From Alentia gelatinosa (taxonomy: Eukaryota > Annelida > Polychaeta > Phyllodocida > Polynoidae), in the NCBI GenBank assembly GCA_950022655.1, contig OX465587.1, positions 29,701,716 to 29,765,715 on the forward strand: a stretch of 64,000 nucleotides of DNA, in the 5' to 3' direction. The translations under genes were made by a program, and so were the position numbers. Numbering within the stretch: the stretch's first letter is position 1; every line of letters begins with the position of its first letter. Below are positions 1 through 10,204 of this stretch, piece after piece. The notes under the pieces are model-generated. The model was not told the origin of the DNA and did no database searches. It worked only from the letters and a program-made list of their open reading frames with translations.

Positions 1-326
1 GTATCGCTGTGTTCTATGGCAGCTGGATTTAGTAATCTCACAACAGGCTGAAAGTAAAACCACGCCCTCACACACACAACCCCACACCCTCAGGCACATG
101 ACCATAGACCCTCACATACACATCACCCAAGACCCATTTAATTTTGAATTTTATTTTGATTTTAATTTTTGTTTCTTTAATTTATTTTATTTTCATCATT
201 TTTTTCAAGCTATCTTGTTTTATTCTTTATCTATTTATTTATTATTGTTATTTCTAGATGAAAGTTTCACAAAACTAACAAACATCTGTATAGGATTATG
301 ATTTTGTAGTCGTTTTTAATGATACT
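1..326. other. Leader region, CA-rich patch then AT-rich DNA
   Basis: Positions 61-125 hold a short patch of the CA-rich minisatellite (ACACAACCCCACACCCTCA type) that recurs at 1.2-3.5 kb. The remainder is T-rich and I see no gene in it. The short open frame at 98-301 is F/Y/L-rich because of T-richness and is not credible. Confidence 0.5.
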
Positions 327-850
327 GTAGGGGTCAGGGTAGTCAAGCAGTGGTTGGTTCGCTTTATGCCAGGTGCCGCGAGTGCCGATCCCTGCTGTGC
401 GGTAAAGCAGGTGGACCCGTGTATGGAAATACTACTGGGTCGCCTGCATTACATAACTTGGCCAGTATATATAGGCTCAGTCCACAATGGGTCGACAGAT
501 TACTTGTAAGTTCCTCCGTGTCGAGCAAGCTGTGAAGCCTTTTCAGCAGTTGAGAGAAGAGAACCTCTCACCTTGCGCTACCAAGCACATTCCGTGCTAG
601 GCGACTGTGACACTCCAGGTGGCAATAAAGAGTTTGTACCTGAAACTGTTCTGAGTTTAGTCTTATGTTTGCTGAGTATAAGGTTGAAGATGCCGCATCT
701 CATTTTTGCTTACCGGGGAATAACCGAACCAATCTGTGCTGAGTATCACACAGGGTAGCGACTCATCTCACTCCGCCAGATAGATTAATCTAACCTCGGG
801 TGGTGAATTTAGAACCCTAGAACCGGCGGTCTGCTACAATACTTTGGAGT
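327..850 (+). mobile_element. Probable tRNA-derived SINE (head at about 333-400)
   Basis: The segment at about 333-400 resembles a tRNA-derived SINE head. An A-box-like stretch (TAGTCAAGCAGTGGTTGG) is followed about 35 bp later by a degenerate B box in the context GCCGCGAGTGCCGATCCC. The middle reads CTTTATGCCAGG, as in common metazoan SINE heads. The unrelated body contains AATAAAG near 624. The 3' end is not defined and no flanking duplication was identified. The two short open frames here have no recognisable domain. Family assignment is by pattern only. Confidence 0.5.
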
Positions 851-1210
851 TTGTACATTATAAAATTTTGTTTGACACATTTTGGCATGCTATCAGGCCT
901 TTCTTTATTTTTTATTTGTTATTCATCTTTTTTTTTATTATATTCAATCTAATTCTAAGTAATTACTAATATATATCAACTAATTTCTTCAGTGTATTTA
1001 TTGGGTAACTTTTCTTATTTTTGATTTATTCATTTCACATTTCTCCTTGCAATATCAATAATTCCCCGCCCCCCATATTTTTTCAATTTTTCATTTAATG
1101 TAGATTATTGATTTACTTTTCCTGAGCATTACTATTCAACATTCTTGACAATGACAAATAAAATGTTGCCAGTACAACAAAAGGTAGTACAGCACTGTTT
1201 ACCTAAATTC
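851..1210. other. AT-rich DNA, nothing recognised
   Basis: T-rich sequence between the SINE-like unit and the CA-rich minisatellite. I see no coding frame, RNA gene or inverted-repeat element here. Confidence 0.4.
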
Positions 1211-1350
1211 AAATCACACACACTACCCCACATCCTAACACACATATGACCCTACAGCCTCACACACACAGCCCCAAACCCTCACACATATACAAGACCA
1301 TGCTAATACCTTCACGCCCACAACCTAACACACACAACCCCACACCCTCA
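1211..1350. repeat. CA-rich minisatellite, block 1
   Basis: Degenerate repeats of CACACAACCCCACACCCTCA-type units. The same units continue at 1578-1673, 1923-2049 and 3318-3480, so the blocks look like one array broken up by later MITE insertions (D1, D2, F1/D3, B1, A1). Confidence 0.8.
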
Positions 1351-1577
1351 AGTGCCAGATCCCCTAAGGCAATTCTCCATGCGAATTTGGGTTCGCAGAT
1401 GTTTGCAGCCGTTCGCAGATGTTCGCAGACGCTCGCATGAACATGCGAATGCCTTGTGACAATATTCAATATATTGAATATCATCGAATGTATATATATT
1501 GAATATTGTCGCAAGGCATTCGCATGTCCATGCTAACATATACAAACGTTTTCGAACGTCTGCTAAACCCAAATTCA
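1351..1577. mobile_element. MITE family D, copy D1 (right end missing)
   Basis: Begins AGTGCCAGATCC, the D terminus. The internal part carries repeated TTCGCAGATGTT/GCGAACGT words and an AT-rich palindromic core (ATTCAATATATTGAAT) shared with D2 and D3. The right end runs directly into CA-rich minisatellite without the expected GGATCTGGCGCT terminus, so it appears truncated. Confidence 0.65.
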
Positions 1578-1673
1578 CCCTCACTCACACAACCCATACC
1601 CTCCCATACTCATGCGATCCCATCCTCACACACCACCCCACACCCTCACACACCACTCCACACCCTCCCTTAT
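1578..1673. repeat. CA-rich minisatellite, block 2
   Basis: Continuation of the CACACCCTCA-type array between D1 and D2. Confidence 0.75.
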
Positions 1674-1675
1674 TA

Positions 1676-1920
1676 AGCGCCAGATCCACTAAGGCGACCA
1701 AGCGAATGCGTCTGCGATCCATACGACTGTGCGAATCCCATGTGATGATATTCAATATATTGAATATTGTTGCAAGGCATTCGCATGTCCATGCGAACGT
1801 TTACAAACGTTTGCGAACGTCTGCTAAACCCAAATTCGCATAGAAAATCGCCATAGTGCATCAAGGGCTTCACATGGATCGCAGACGCATTTGCTTAGTC
1901 ACTTTAGTGGATCTGGCGCT
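1676..1920. mobile_element. MITE family D, copy D2 (complete)
   Basis: Starts AGCGCCAGATCCACTAAGG and ends AGTGGATCTGGCGCT, giving terminal inverted repeats of about 18 bp, with TA on both sides. The arms carry GCGAATGCG/TTCGCATG words and the centre is ATTCAATATATTGAAT. No coding capacity. It lies inside the CA-rich minisatellite. Confidence 0.85.
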
Positions 1921-1922
1921 TA

Positions 1923-2049
1923 ACACACAACCGCACACCCTCACTCACACAACCCATACCCTCCCATACTCATGCGATCCCACCCTCACACACACCAGCC
2001 CACACCCTCACACACCACCCCACACCCTCACACACAACCCCACACCCTA
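1923..2049. repeat. CA-rich minisatellite, block 3
   Basis: CACACAACCCCACACCCTCA units between D2 and the interrupted D3/F1 composite. Confidence 0.75.
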
Positions 2050-2055
2050 AAGCGT

Positions 2056-2656
2056 CACTCTCCCAGCAGATATTCTGCGCTCTACTTCCTGTGGTCGCTT
2101 TGTATCTCTGCCCCAACCTGCCTGTTTGGGCTCAAATCTGGCCCATACGCCAGTTTTTCAATTATCCTAAATTATGAGAGATTTGCACGGTATTTTGTGT
2201 TCTACATGTAAATAGAGATGCACATATTTATATGGTAAATAAAATACTCTCATTTCTATCATTATTTATGTCAAACCAGACACAGCCTCTGGGATTACTT
2301 TCTACAGTGGAAAGCACCTCATGTGTTACAGGGCTTTGTTTTGTCAACAATGCCATGTGCTCCTCTGAGGGAGCAGTCTAATCAACTGTGAATTCCCGTT
2401 ATAAAATGGTTTAAGTCTGAAAAAGAAACAGGTGGACTGTCTGTGAAGTTCCTTTAACAATTCCCATATTTCCATACTCATGATATGTGGGTTGTTTGAC
2501 TTGTATAACTTTTGACAGCTGCCTTGTTTTGAATCTGAAATCTTGGCTGGTTCCCCCTGTACTTACTGGATACCCTGAGAACCAGCGTATGACGTCACTG
2601 GGTTGGGGCAGAGATTAAGCCAGCGCTGGCACCAAGAAAGATCTGGGGGGAGAGTG
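2056..2656. mobile_element. MITE family F, copy F1 (Mutator-like terminus)
   Basis: About 600 bp with inverted termini CACTCTCCCAGCAGA and the complement of GGGGGGAGAGTG. The 10 bases CCTAAAGCGT occur immediately before (2046-2055) and immediately after (2657-2666), a perfect target-site duplication. The other copies, F2 and F3, have 9-bp near-matches at their flanks. A 9-10-bp duplication is typical of Mutator-like (MULE) elements. F1 has inserted into the left terminus of D3. No coding capacity. Confidence 0.85.
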
Positions 2657-2660
2657 CCTA

Positions 2661-2854
2661 AAGCGTCAGATCCACTAAGGCGACCAAGTAAATGCGTCTG
2701 CGATCCATGTGACTGTGCGACTCCCATGCGATGATATTCAATATATTGAATATTGTCGCAAGGCATTCGCATGTCCATGCGAACGTTTGCGAACATCTGC
2801 GAACGTCTGTGAATCCAAATTCGCATGGAAAATCACCTTAGTGGATCTTGCGCT
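2661..2854. mobile_element. MITE family D, copy D3 (interrupted by F1)
   Basis: Has the D core and right terminus (GTGGATCTTGCGCT, then TA). Its left terminal bases AAGCGT appear on both sides of F1 (2050-2055 and 2661-2666), so F1 landed inside the D3 terminus. Relative order: minisatellite, then D3, then F1. Confidence 0.8.
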
Positions 2855-2878
2855 TAACACACACTACCCTGCACACTA

Positions 2879-3144
2879 AGGCCTGGCACCCACCTACTAC
2901 GATATGGCTCCGGTATGGTCTATGATGCACCTCCCGATAAAAAAATAAAAATCGCGTCGGAAGGTTACCTAATATTGGGGCAGTTGACCACGTTTCTGTG
3001 ATTAGTCACCGATAAAAAAGCAACATAAAATGCGTGGTGGATTGGCTTGTCTAGACATATGTTTACGATTTTGCACCTTCCTGATATGGCACCGGTCTTG
3101 ACATTTTGTATCGGTGCCATATCAGGAGGTTTACGATTCTATGG
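2879..3144. mobile_element. MITE family B, copy B1 (right end truncated)
   Basis: Starts AGGCCTGGCACCCACCTACTACG after TA. It contains the family words CACCTCCCGATAAAAAA, CCACCACGCATTGTATGG (complement) and GTCTAGACATATG. The right half stops before the terminus and joins an A fragment within CTATGGGGGAGGGC. Confidence 0.8.
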
Positions 3145-3317
3145 GGGAGGGCAAAAACCAAATAAACCGAGTGTTCACTAATCGGTGGGTAGCCTTGCCT
3201 AGCTGTCCTACATCTACCGACTCCGTTAGGATGCCTCGCCTGAGACAATTTACCCTCCGTTTGTCGCCGACAAATGTACATAAATGTTCCCAATTCGGTA
3301 GATGGGCATTGGGCTTT
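3145..3317. mobile_element. MITE family A fragment A1
   Basis: Right half of an A element, ending CGGTAGATGGGCATTGGGCTTTA. It matches the corresponding part of A4 and A8. The left half is absent at the B1 junction. Confidence 0.8.
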
Positions 3318-3480
3318 ACACTCACTGCACCCCACACCCTCACTCACACACCACTCCCCACCCTTACACACCACCCCACACCCCCACACTCACACCACTC
3401 ACACACCAGTCCCCACCCTCCAATACACATACGATCCTGCCCTCGCACACTACCGCACACTCACCTTCCCACACTGTGTC
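3318..3480. repeat. CA-rich minisatellite, block 4
   Basis: CACACCACCCCACACC-type units, the same array as blocks 1-3. The short open frames across it reflect composition only. Confidence 0.75.
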
Positions 3481-3716
3481 CTGCCCTGCCATGAACACTT
3501 GTGAATAATACATGAGACGAGCTTTCCATGGGGCTCTCAATTTACTCTCACTAGAGATGCCTCTCCCTCTGCAATCTCCCGACCACATTCACCTCGGCCT
3601 TTTCCCCTCTAATCGCATAAGACAGGAAATCACCTTGTATCCTACAGGGGCACACTACATTTTCATGTCATCATCTCTGGGCAGGTCTCATAGGCTTATG
3701 GCGGTAAAAGAATTAC

Positions 3717-4048
3717 CAGGGACCTGTTTCACTAGTTTTGTGACATGTCTGTGACACCATACAGACAGATTGGGTTGTCTGGTTTTGTGACAACACAAGT
3801 AGCTGCCCTTAGGAAAAGACAGACCCCAAACATAGGAATTAGACAAATCTACATGTCATGGACCTGTTTCACTAGTTTCGTGACAAAAGTGTTAGACAGA
3901 CATGAAAAGCGGCACCAACAGTGCAAGCAAGAACGCACAAACTGAAGTCTAATATCTAGTTCTTATTAGACCGGACACACCATCTAGACGCCATCTAGAC
4001 ATGTCACACCATCTAGACATGTCACGAAACTCGTGAAACAGGTCCCTG
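3717..4048. mobile_element. MITE family O, hAT-like termini
   Basis: Bounded by about 33-bp inverted repeats: CAGGGACCTGTTTCACTAGT at the left, and at the right the complement of CACGAAACTCGTGAAACAGG followed by TCCCTG. The left terminal word recurs internally at about 3861. CAGGG...CCCTG ends are typical of hAT-type elements, but I could not match an 8-bp target duplication. No coding capacity. Confidence 0.75.
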
Positions 4049-4515
4049 GTGCCGTTTCTCACCTAGTTGAGGGATATTTCCTCTCAATCCATTTCAGATT
4101 CATGCTCAGCTAGTCCGCCTAAGTTTCTCCTTGAAATCACAGATCGCGAACGTAGTGTTGAAAAGCGCCACTCATGAATATATTAAATATTGTTTGTTTT
4201 GTATCTTTAATATCTACTAGGATTTCCCAGATTTTATATAAGAGTGAATTATATTGCATCACTGACATTTTTTGTCTGTTTTCAAAACAAATACAAGAGG
4301 TTTAAGTCAAGTACAACTCAACAGCTGTCAAAGTTGGTTTTTATGGTTGGCTTTCCATGTGAAGCCCTTGATGCAGCAATACAATGTTTCGACAGAAAAG
4401 TCGCCTTTTTCAAGTAAATGTTTTCAAAACAATAAATCCATCTTATAAGGTCATATTCTATCCGTCTCTTTATTTGTTGAAACAAGTCAGTCTACTCTAT
4501 CTATATTTATGATAG
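4049..4515. other. Unassigned AT-rich DNA
   Basis: No gene, RNA or complete element recognised. Confidence 0.4.

Positions 4516-4565
<50 letters not shown>
4516..4565. repeat. (TA)n microsatellite
   Basis: About 50 bp of alternating AT, just left of a 146-bp tandem duplication that has a second (TA)n on its other side. Confidence 0.95.
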
Positions 4566-4567
<2 letters not shown>

Positions 4568-4669
4568 CCTTGGAATAAACTCTCAAATACTTTTGGCGGA
4601 TTACACGTAGCCTCCTATTCAGTGTGGATGTCGGCCATTTATTAACATAACAAATGTAAAAAGAAAAAT

Positions 4670-4959
4670 TTTCTGGCATCCATGAACGCCGAGAAGGCGG
4701 AAGTGGCACCTTCCCATTTGACCCATGACCATAGCCAGGTAGTAGTGGCACCTTCTATTGTTTATCAGAGGAAATATATACCACTAATGGTAACCTTAAG
4801 TGTTTAGTAAAAAAATTTCTGGCATCCATGAACGCCGAGAAGGCGGAAGTGGCACCTTCCCATTTGACCCATGACCATAGCCAGGTAGTAGTGGCACCTT
4901 CTATTGTTTATCAGAGGAAATATATACCACTAATGGTAACCTTTAGTGTTTACATATAT

Positions 4960-4961
<2 letters not shown>
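4670..4961. repeat. 146-bp tandem duplication
   Basis: Two nearly identical direct copies (about 4670-4815 and 4816-4961), beginning TTTCTGGCATCCATGAACGC and ending near TAATGGTAACCTT. The near-identity indicates a recent event. Open frames here come from the flanking (TA)n. Confidence 0.95.

Positions 4962-5013
<52 letters not shown>
4962..5013. repeat. (TA)n microsatellite
   Basis: Second AT-alternating tract, right of the 146-bp duplication. Confidence 0.95.
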
Positions 5014-5022
<9 letters not shown>

Positions 5023-5339
5023 ATATTTGTAATACGAATTGCTTATAAACCATCGATGGGCTTCTGCATTTCGTTATTTTAGCAAATTTATCATTTATGA
5101 TACAGCAACTTGATAACAATAACTGTCACTCGTACTTAAGATTATCTAATCTCATATTCTCTGCAGAAACGATATCAATAAGGGCAAGTAGACTAAAGGC
5201 TAAGAAACATATATATTCGTTCCAAATCTACCGCAATCAAGCAACCCATCAGTCTTTAACTAAGAGTGCAAAAAGGTCGCTCCCCAAAGCCCCGGCCCCT
5301 GCCATCCGTCGTCCTTAGTGAAGAAAATACGAGGAACAA
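5014..5339. other. Unassigned DNA
   Basis: No gene, RNA or complete element recognised before F2. Confidence 0.35.
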
Positions 5340-6197
5340 CACTCTCCCAGCAGAGATCTTGCGCTCTACTTCCTGTGGCCGCTTGTATCTCTGCCCCAAC
5401 CTGCCTGTTTGGGCTCAAATCTGGCCCATACGCCAGTTTCTGAAATATCCTAAATTCTGAGGGCCTTTGGGGGTATTTTGTGTTCTACTTGTAAATAGAG
5501 ATGGACATATTTATATCACATGTTTATATTTATAACACAGTATCTGAGATTGACAGTGGAGAGCACCTCATGTGCTGTAGGGTTTTGTCAACAATGCCCA
5601 TGTACTCCTCTGAAGGGGCAGTGTAATCAACTGTGGTTTCCCATTATAAAATGGTTTAAGTCTGAAAAAGAAACAACCGTATTGTCTGTGAAGCTCCTTT
5701 AATTAACGATTCCCATATTTCCATACTCATGATATGAGAGTCTTTTGACTTGTAATAACGTTTGACAGTTCCCTTGTTTTGAATCTGAAATGTTGCCTGG
5801 TCTTCCCTGTCTTAAAGCCCAATGCCCATCTACCGATTTCGGAACATTCAAGTACCTTTGTCGGCGACAAACGGACAGTTATTTGTCTCAGCCAACGCAT
5901 CCTAATGGAGTCGGCCGTAGTCGGTAGATGTAGGACAGCTAGGCAAGGGTGAGCCACCGATTTGTAGACCGATTTGCTTCGGACTAATATCCTTCACCCC
6001 ATCTCCTCAATGTCCGCAGATCGAGCGAAGAGTTACGTAATTTGCCTGCGACAAGTTCACCGACTCCTATGCGATTTGCAAACTAATCGCTCAACCCTGA
6101 ATCGGTAGATGGGCATCAGGCTTAAGTGGATACCCAGCTTTGGGTTGGGGCAGAGATTAGTAAGCGCTAGCGCCGTCAAAGATCTGCCAGGAGAGTG
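5340..6197. mobile_element. MITE family F, copy F2, carrying A2
   Basis: Same termini as F1 (CACTCTCCCAGCAGAGATC and the complement of GATCTGCCAGGAGAGTG). The 9-bp flanks GAGGAACAA and GAGAAACGA match at 7 of 9 positions. Compared with F1 and F3, about 309 bp of A element (A2) is inserted just before GTGGATACCCAG. No coding capacity. Confidence 0.85.
5815..6123. mobile_element. MITE family A, copy A2 (complete, nested in F2)
   Basis: Left terminus AAGCCCAATGCCCATCTACC, right terminus CGGTAGATGGGCATCAGGCTT. TA precedes it; AA follows, which I read as a mutated TA. F1 and F3 supply an approximate empty site. Confidence 0.9.
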
Positions 6198-6506
6198 GAG
6201 AAACGAATACTTTTACGAGAGGTTGTGCGTGGGCTGTATCATTTAGAGACGGCGTGGGCGTATTACATACTACACCTCTTTGGGTCGTCCTCCCTCACTC
6301 GCAGAGGTCTCTGCCTGATGGTCTAACGCCCCTTGTGACACTAATGGTGGCACTGTGTGTACGCCCAGAGGCCCAGCGTTATAGGGAGCAGCACAGGCAG
6401 GTCAATGGCAAATGAATACAATCGACTCAGCGGTCTAGCATTAATCTTTCAAAGCGGCTCTGGTGTATATATTATGCGGCGTTTCCACCTGCCGACGAAA
6501 ACCTAA
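6198..6506. other. Unassigned DNA
   Basis: Moderately GC-rich sequence with no recognisable gene. A GTTTCCACCTGCCGAC patch at 6481-6497 resembles the family I word for word only. Confidence 0.3.
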
Positions 6507-6620
6507 AGCCCAATGCCCATCTACCAATTGATGGTTGAACGATTAGCTCCAAAATCGTATAGGAGTCGGTGAATTTATCGCAGGCAAATTACGTAACCAC
6601 TCGCTCGACCGGCGGCCATC
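6507..6620. mobile_element. MITE family A fragment A3
   Basis: Begins TAAAGCCCAATGCCCATCTA and follows the A consensus through GCAGGCAAATTACGTAACC, then stops. Confidence 0.8.
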
Positions 6621-6685
6621 ATTTCTGACCTGGTTTACGAACACGGTGAAGAATTTTTTTGCTTTCTCATAATATCAAGAGACGT

Positions 6686-6958
6686 CACGAGTTTGAGTCT
6701 GAGTTTATTTATGCCACGCATCTTGTTGGCGCCATAATTTCACGAGTCGAAGACGAGTGACATTATGGAGCCAACAAAATGAGTGGCATAAATAAGCTCA
6801 AACTCAAACGAGTGGCATCTAGATTTTATCCTACCCCGTTTCCATATTTTTTCAGTATCAGAAAGTAGTGGCATAAACAACACTTTATGTCACACCCGTG
6901 ACATAACCAAATCCCATGTTAAGCCTATGGCGTTTTTTATTGGGGGTAGGATAAAATC
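6686..6958. mobile_element. Hairpin-plus-TIR element (ATTTTATCCTACCC type), copy 1
   Basis: A 130-bp hairpin (6686-6815; arms CACGAGTTTGAGTCTGAGTT and its imperfect complement, apex near CACGAGTCGAAGACGAGTG) is followed by a block bounded by GATTTTATCCTACCCC (6832-6847) and GGGGTAGGATAAAATC (ending 6958). Comparable blocks lie at 9077-9378, 16764-17046 and 62700-62945. No coding capacity. Confidence 0.8.
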
Positions 6959-7379
6959 CTCTTCCTTTGGCCGTTACCGATCTAGATACTTCATACAGGG
7001 CTCAGAGGATTAGTACGGCTGACACAGAAAACAGATGGGCTTTTAGGACAATTTTTGGCGGCCAATGGAAACAGGCCTTTAGTCGGTCGGCGGTGCTAAA
7101 TGCCAAAATCGGTGGTAATTTCCTATATCCATAGATTAAGGACGATGCACTGATGACAATTTATGGTTGGTGCTGAACTCTTTACTTCATATGTGATTTA
7201 AACTGTTTGTCTAGATTAGAAATCATGACTACGCACGCAGGAAAGAATGAATGTAGATATTAACATGTTTATCAAGACCGAAAATCATGGTTATACACTC
7301 AGGAAATAACGAATGTATGTACTATTAATGGAATAAAAAGAAATCGATGGTAATAGTCTGCAGGTGAGAACGCTGCATG
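6959..7379. other. Unassigned DNA with a family I end
   Basis: GGCGGCCAATGGAAACAGGC at about 7055-7075 is a family I terminus. Otherwise no recognisable feature. Confidence 0.35.
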
Positions 7380-7697
7380 AAGCCGGATGCCCATCTACTG
7401 ATTTAGGGTTGAACGATTAGTTCCCAAACCGTTTAGGAGTCGGTCACCTTGTCGCAGGCAAATTACGTAACCCCTCGTTCGATCCGCACACTGATAAAAT
7501 CGGTATATGGTCCACTAATCGCTGGGGGAGGGCAAAAACCAAAGAAATCAAGTGTTCACTAATCGCTGGGTAGCCTTGCCTAGCTGTACTACATCTACCA
7601 ACTCCGTTAGGATGGCTTGGCTGAGCCAAATTACCCTCCGTTTGTTGCTGACAAACGTACATAAATGTTTCGAAATCGGTAGATGGGCATTGGGCTT
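7380..7697. mobile_element. MITE family A, copy A4
   Basis: AAGCCGGATGCCCATCTAC at the left and GGTAGATGGGCATTGGGCTT at the right. It abuts A5 directly, with the two termini forming GGGCTTAAGCC. Confidence 0.9.
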
Positions 7698-8005
7698 AAG
7701 CCTGATGCCCATCTACCGATTCAGGGTTGAGCGATTAGTTACCAAATCGTATAGGAGTCTGTCAACTGGTCGTAGGCAAATTACATAACCCTTCGCTCGA
7801 CCGTGGACATTGAGGAGATGGGGTGCTGGATATTAGTCCTAAGCAAATCGGTCTACTAATCGGTGGCTCACCCTTGCCTAGCTGTCCTACATCTACCGAC
7901 TACGGCCTACTCCGTTAGGATGCCTTGGGTGAGACAAATCACCATCCGTTTGTCGCCGACAAAGGTACATGAATGTTCCGAAATCGGTAGATGGGCATTG
8001 GGCTT
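7698..8005. mobile_element. MITE family A, copy A5
   Basis: Begins AAGCCTGATGCCCATCTACC and ends GTAGATGGGCATTGGGCTT. It is head-to-tail with A4. The short open frame at 7863-8054 is an A-family shadow frame that recurs in other copies and is not a gene. Confidence 0.9.
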
Positions 8006-8212
8006 AAGGGACAGTGATGCGGCCTGTTTACTATCTGACCGGAAATATATCTGATTTCTACCTCCTGCAGCTGTGAAATGGTGATTTCTAAAAGGCTATT
8101 GATGCCTTCCTGCCTGTGTAATAATAGCCAGCCGGGTGTTCAATTGAGAGGCGGTTTATTGATTGAGAGCAGCAATAAAGGCAATGTATTCTACGTCTCA
8201 TGCAGGGTATTT

Positions 8213-8435
8213 CATGAAGCCTGTTTCCATTGGCTGATGAAAACGACGGAGATTTTTTTAGTTCCCCTAGAAGCCTGTTTCCATTGGCCATTTTCCCGTC
8301 ACCTATCTACAGTCAGGAACCACCGATGGACTTTTAGCATTGCTGACCCAAAATCAGTCAATGGAAACAGACTTTAATTCTAATGGGAACTTAAAAAATC
8401 TCCGACGTTTTGGTCAGCCAATGGAAATGGGCTTA
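8213..8435. mobile_element. MITE family I, copy I1
   Basis: Left terminus GAAGCCTGTTTCCATTGGC, right terminus GCCAATGGAAATGGGCTT. Internal repeats of TTTCCATTGGC suggest a composite of two partial copies. No coding capacity. Confidence 0.7.
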
Positions 8436-9076
8436 TATCGATGTACACACACTGAATATTGTCCCATTCATTCTGATCACGCATTTATGATCATTCTGAC
8501 ATTCAATTTGTATATACATCATCTTTCTCTTTTTTTTCGATTAGTATTTATTGCCATTGGTAGCGATATTATCGTTCTACCAAGTTAAACATAGTGCAAG
8601 AATCCAAAATTCAAACGGATAGAAATCGCGATGATATTGTTTTAGGTGTATAACTGTATAAAGGATATATAAAATAATGGTTGTTGAGCCTGCATGAAAT
8701 CCGAGTTGTTTTTTTGCCAAATATGTTCACCCAGTTCCATATTTCCGACTGAAACAACAAAGAACAGATGCAATTGAGAAAGTTTCACTATGTCTCCTCA
8801 TAATTGTATAACTGGAAACCATTTCAAAACAAGTGGTAAGGAGTGCACAAACTATTAGTTCGTGCACAGTGCGCAGAATAAAATAAGCGCTGGTTTGTTG
8901 ATCATTAACTGACTTTGCTTTTATAGCACGTCTACCTAATGATCTATTCACTGTGCGAAACCCACAGTTTATTCCTATATACGCCATCGCGGCAGCGCAC
9001 ATATCGGCTGTATATTGACTTGTTTTCATTTGTATACGCCCATATTTCACACCAGAGTATGAGGCATATATATACA
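8436..9076. other. Unassigned DNA with a K-type terminus
   Basis: The end of this block (about 8975-9070: GTATACGCCC, TATTTCACACCAG, GTATGAGGC) resembles sequence at 9395-9600 and 42690-42780, a degenerate GTATACGCC-ended family K. The minus-strand frame at 8727-9077 has no recognisable domain. Confidence 0.4.
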
Positions 9077-9378
9077 ATTATCCTATCCATAATATAAAAT
9101 CCCATAGGCTTAACATTGAGTTTCCGTATGCCACGCTGACTGGCATTTTATGTCACGCTGACTGGAGTTTTATATGCCACTAGTGGCATACGGAATTGTT
9201 ATCACATGATATTCCAAAATCGAGAAGACAAGGTAGGATAAAGTCAAAACCTGATTTGTTTTAATCGTGGCCACCACATGCCACTCCTGGAGTTTTGGCT
9301 CCGGACTTCACTCGGCTTCACCTCATGAAGGTACTATGCCAAACTCCAGTCATGGAATATGGTGGCCAAGATTAAAAC
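9077..9378. mobile_element. TIR-plus-hairpin element (ATTTTATCCTACCC type), copy 2
   Basis: TIR block AATTATCCTATCC (9077-9089) to GGTAGGATAAAGT (about 9232-9244), followed by a hairpin at 9258-9378. The hairpin arms are TTTTAATCGTGGCCACCACA / TGGTGGCCAAGATTAAAA and the apex includes CACTCGGCTTCACCTCA. Here the TIR block precedes the hairpin, the mirror image of copy 1. Confidence 0.8.
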
Positions 9379-9394
9379 TCATCCAGTTTTACGA

Positions 9395-9605
9395 TAGACC
9401 GTTTCCTTTTGTATACGGACGCCTCTTGGCTGTATTTCACACCTGGCGTATACGAGAGGAAACATCCTCTGCACGATATGTATATGCCGGGCGTATACAT
9501 GATAAAAAAAAAATCAACAGAATCAGGCGTATATATGAATCAGGCGTATATATGAATCAGGCGCCTACAGATGAAGCGTATACACACGGGGAATAGGACA
9601 ACCTT
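9395..9605. mobile_element. Degenerate GTATACGCC-ended MITE (family K)
   Basis: GACCGTTTCCTTTTGTATAC pairs with GTATACGAGAGGAAAC, and several GGCGTATAYATGAATCAG repeats follow. It is related to 8975-9070 and 42690-42780. Boundaries are uncertain. Confidence 0.45.
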
Positions 9606-9846
9606 GTATACGCAAAAGCATACCAATATACGCTCGGCGCATTCATACGTAAAATGATGGTGTTCATGCAGTTGTTGTAGCAGAATTCTGTTCTTCAATT
9701 TCGAGCATGTTTCAGAGTGTTGTGCCTCTACAGAATGGAAATTTTCTGTCAACCATATTTTCAAATTGAGGTTTTATGGATTTCACATTTTGGTTAATTC
9801 TTCGATACAAAATGAACAACTGCAGTGGGAAATTTGATATTTCAAC

Positions 9847-10090
9847 TCTTTCAGTCTTGAGGATCTATTACTATCTCGGGGCTAAATATGCCTCCAGGCA
9901 TTGCCATATAGGGGCTTAAGATGACTGGAGGTATTCCCATGTAGGACCTGAAGATGCCTGGAGGCATTGCCATGTAGGGGCTGAAGATGCCTGGAGACAT
10001 TGCAATATAGGGCCTGAAGATGCCTGCAGGCATTGCCATGTAGGGCCTGAAGATGCCTGGAGACATTGCTATGTAGGGCCTGAAGAAGAT
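9847..10090. repeat. 33-bp tandem array, about 6 units, next to a piggyBac-like terminus
   Basis: Units of GGGCCTGAAGATGCCTGGAG plus 13 further bases repeat every 33 bp. The array is preceded at 9847-9860 by CAACTCTTTCAGTC, whose complement GACTGAAAGAGTT recurs beside TTAA at 48741-48755. Each unit contains the near-palindrome ATGCCTGGAGGCAT. Because 33 is divisible by 3, the minus strand shows an open frame of 96 codons with 11-residue repeats. I regard that as a by-product. Confidence 0.85.
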
Positions 10091-10204
10091 TCCATGCATT
10101 CTTAATGTGTTATCTAAAATAGATAATGAGTGCAAATTCAAACAAGAAAAAGTATATTTGGTTTCATGGTGTTTTTTTCCTAAAAAGGGGTTGGTATGAA
10201 AACA
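10091..10204. other. Unassigned spacer
   Basis: Short AT-rich spacer between the 33-bp and 53-bp arrays. Confidence 0.3.

Noticed and set aside
9851..10141. Minus-strand 96-codon frame with 11-residue repeats (PGIFRPYMA)
   Set aside because: It is the translation of a 33-bp array that more probably forms subterminal repeats of a transposon. There is no evidence of expression or conservation outside the array.
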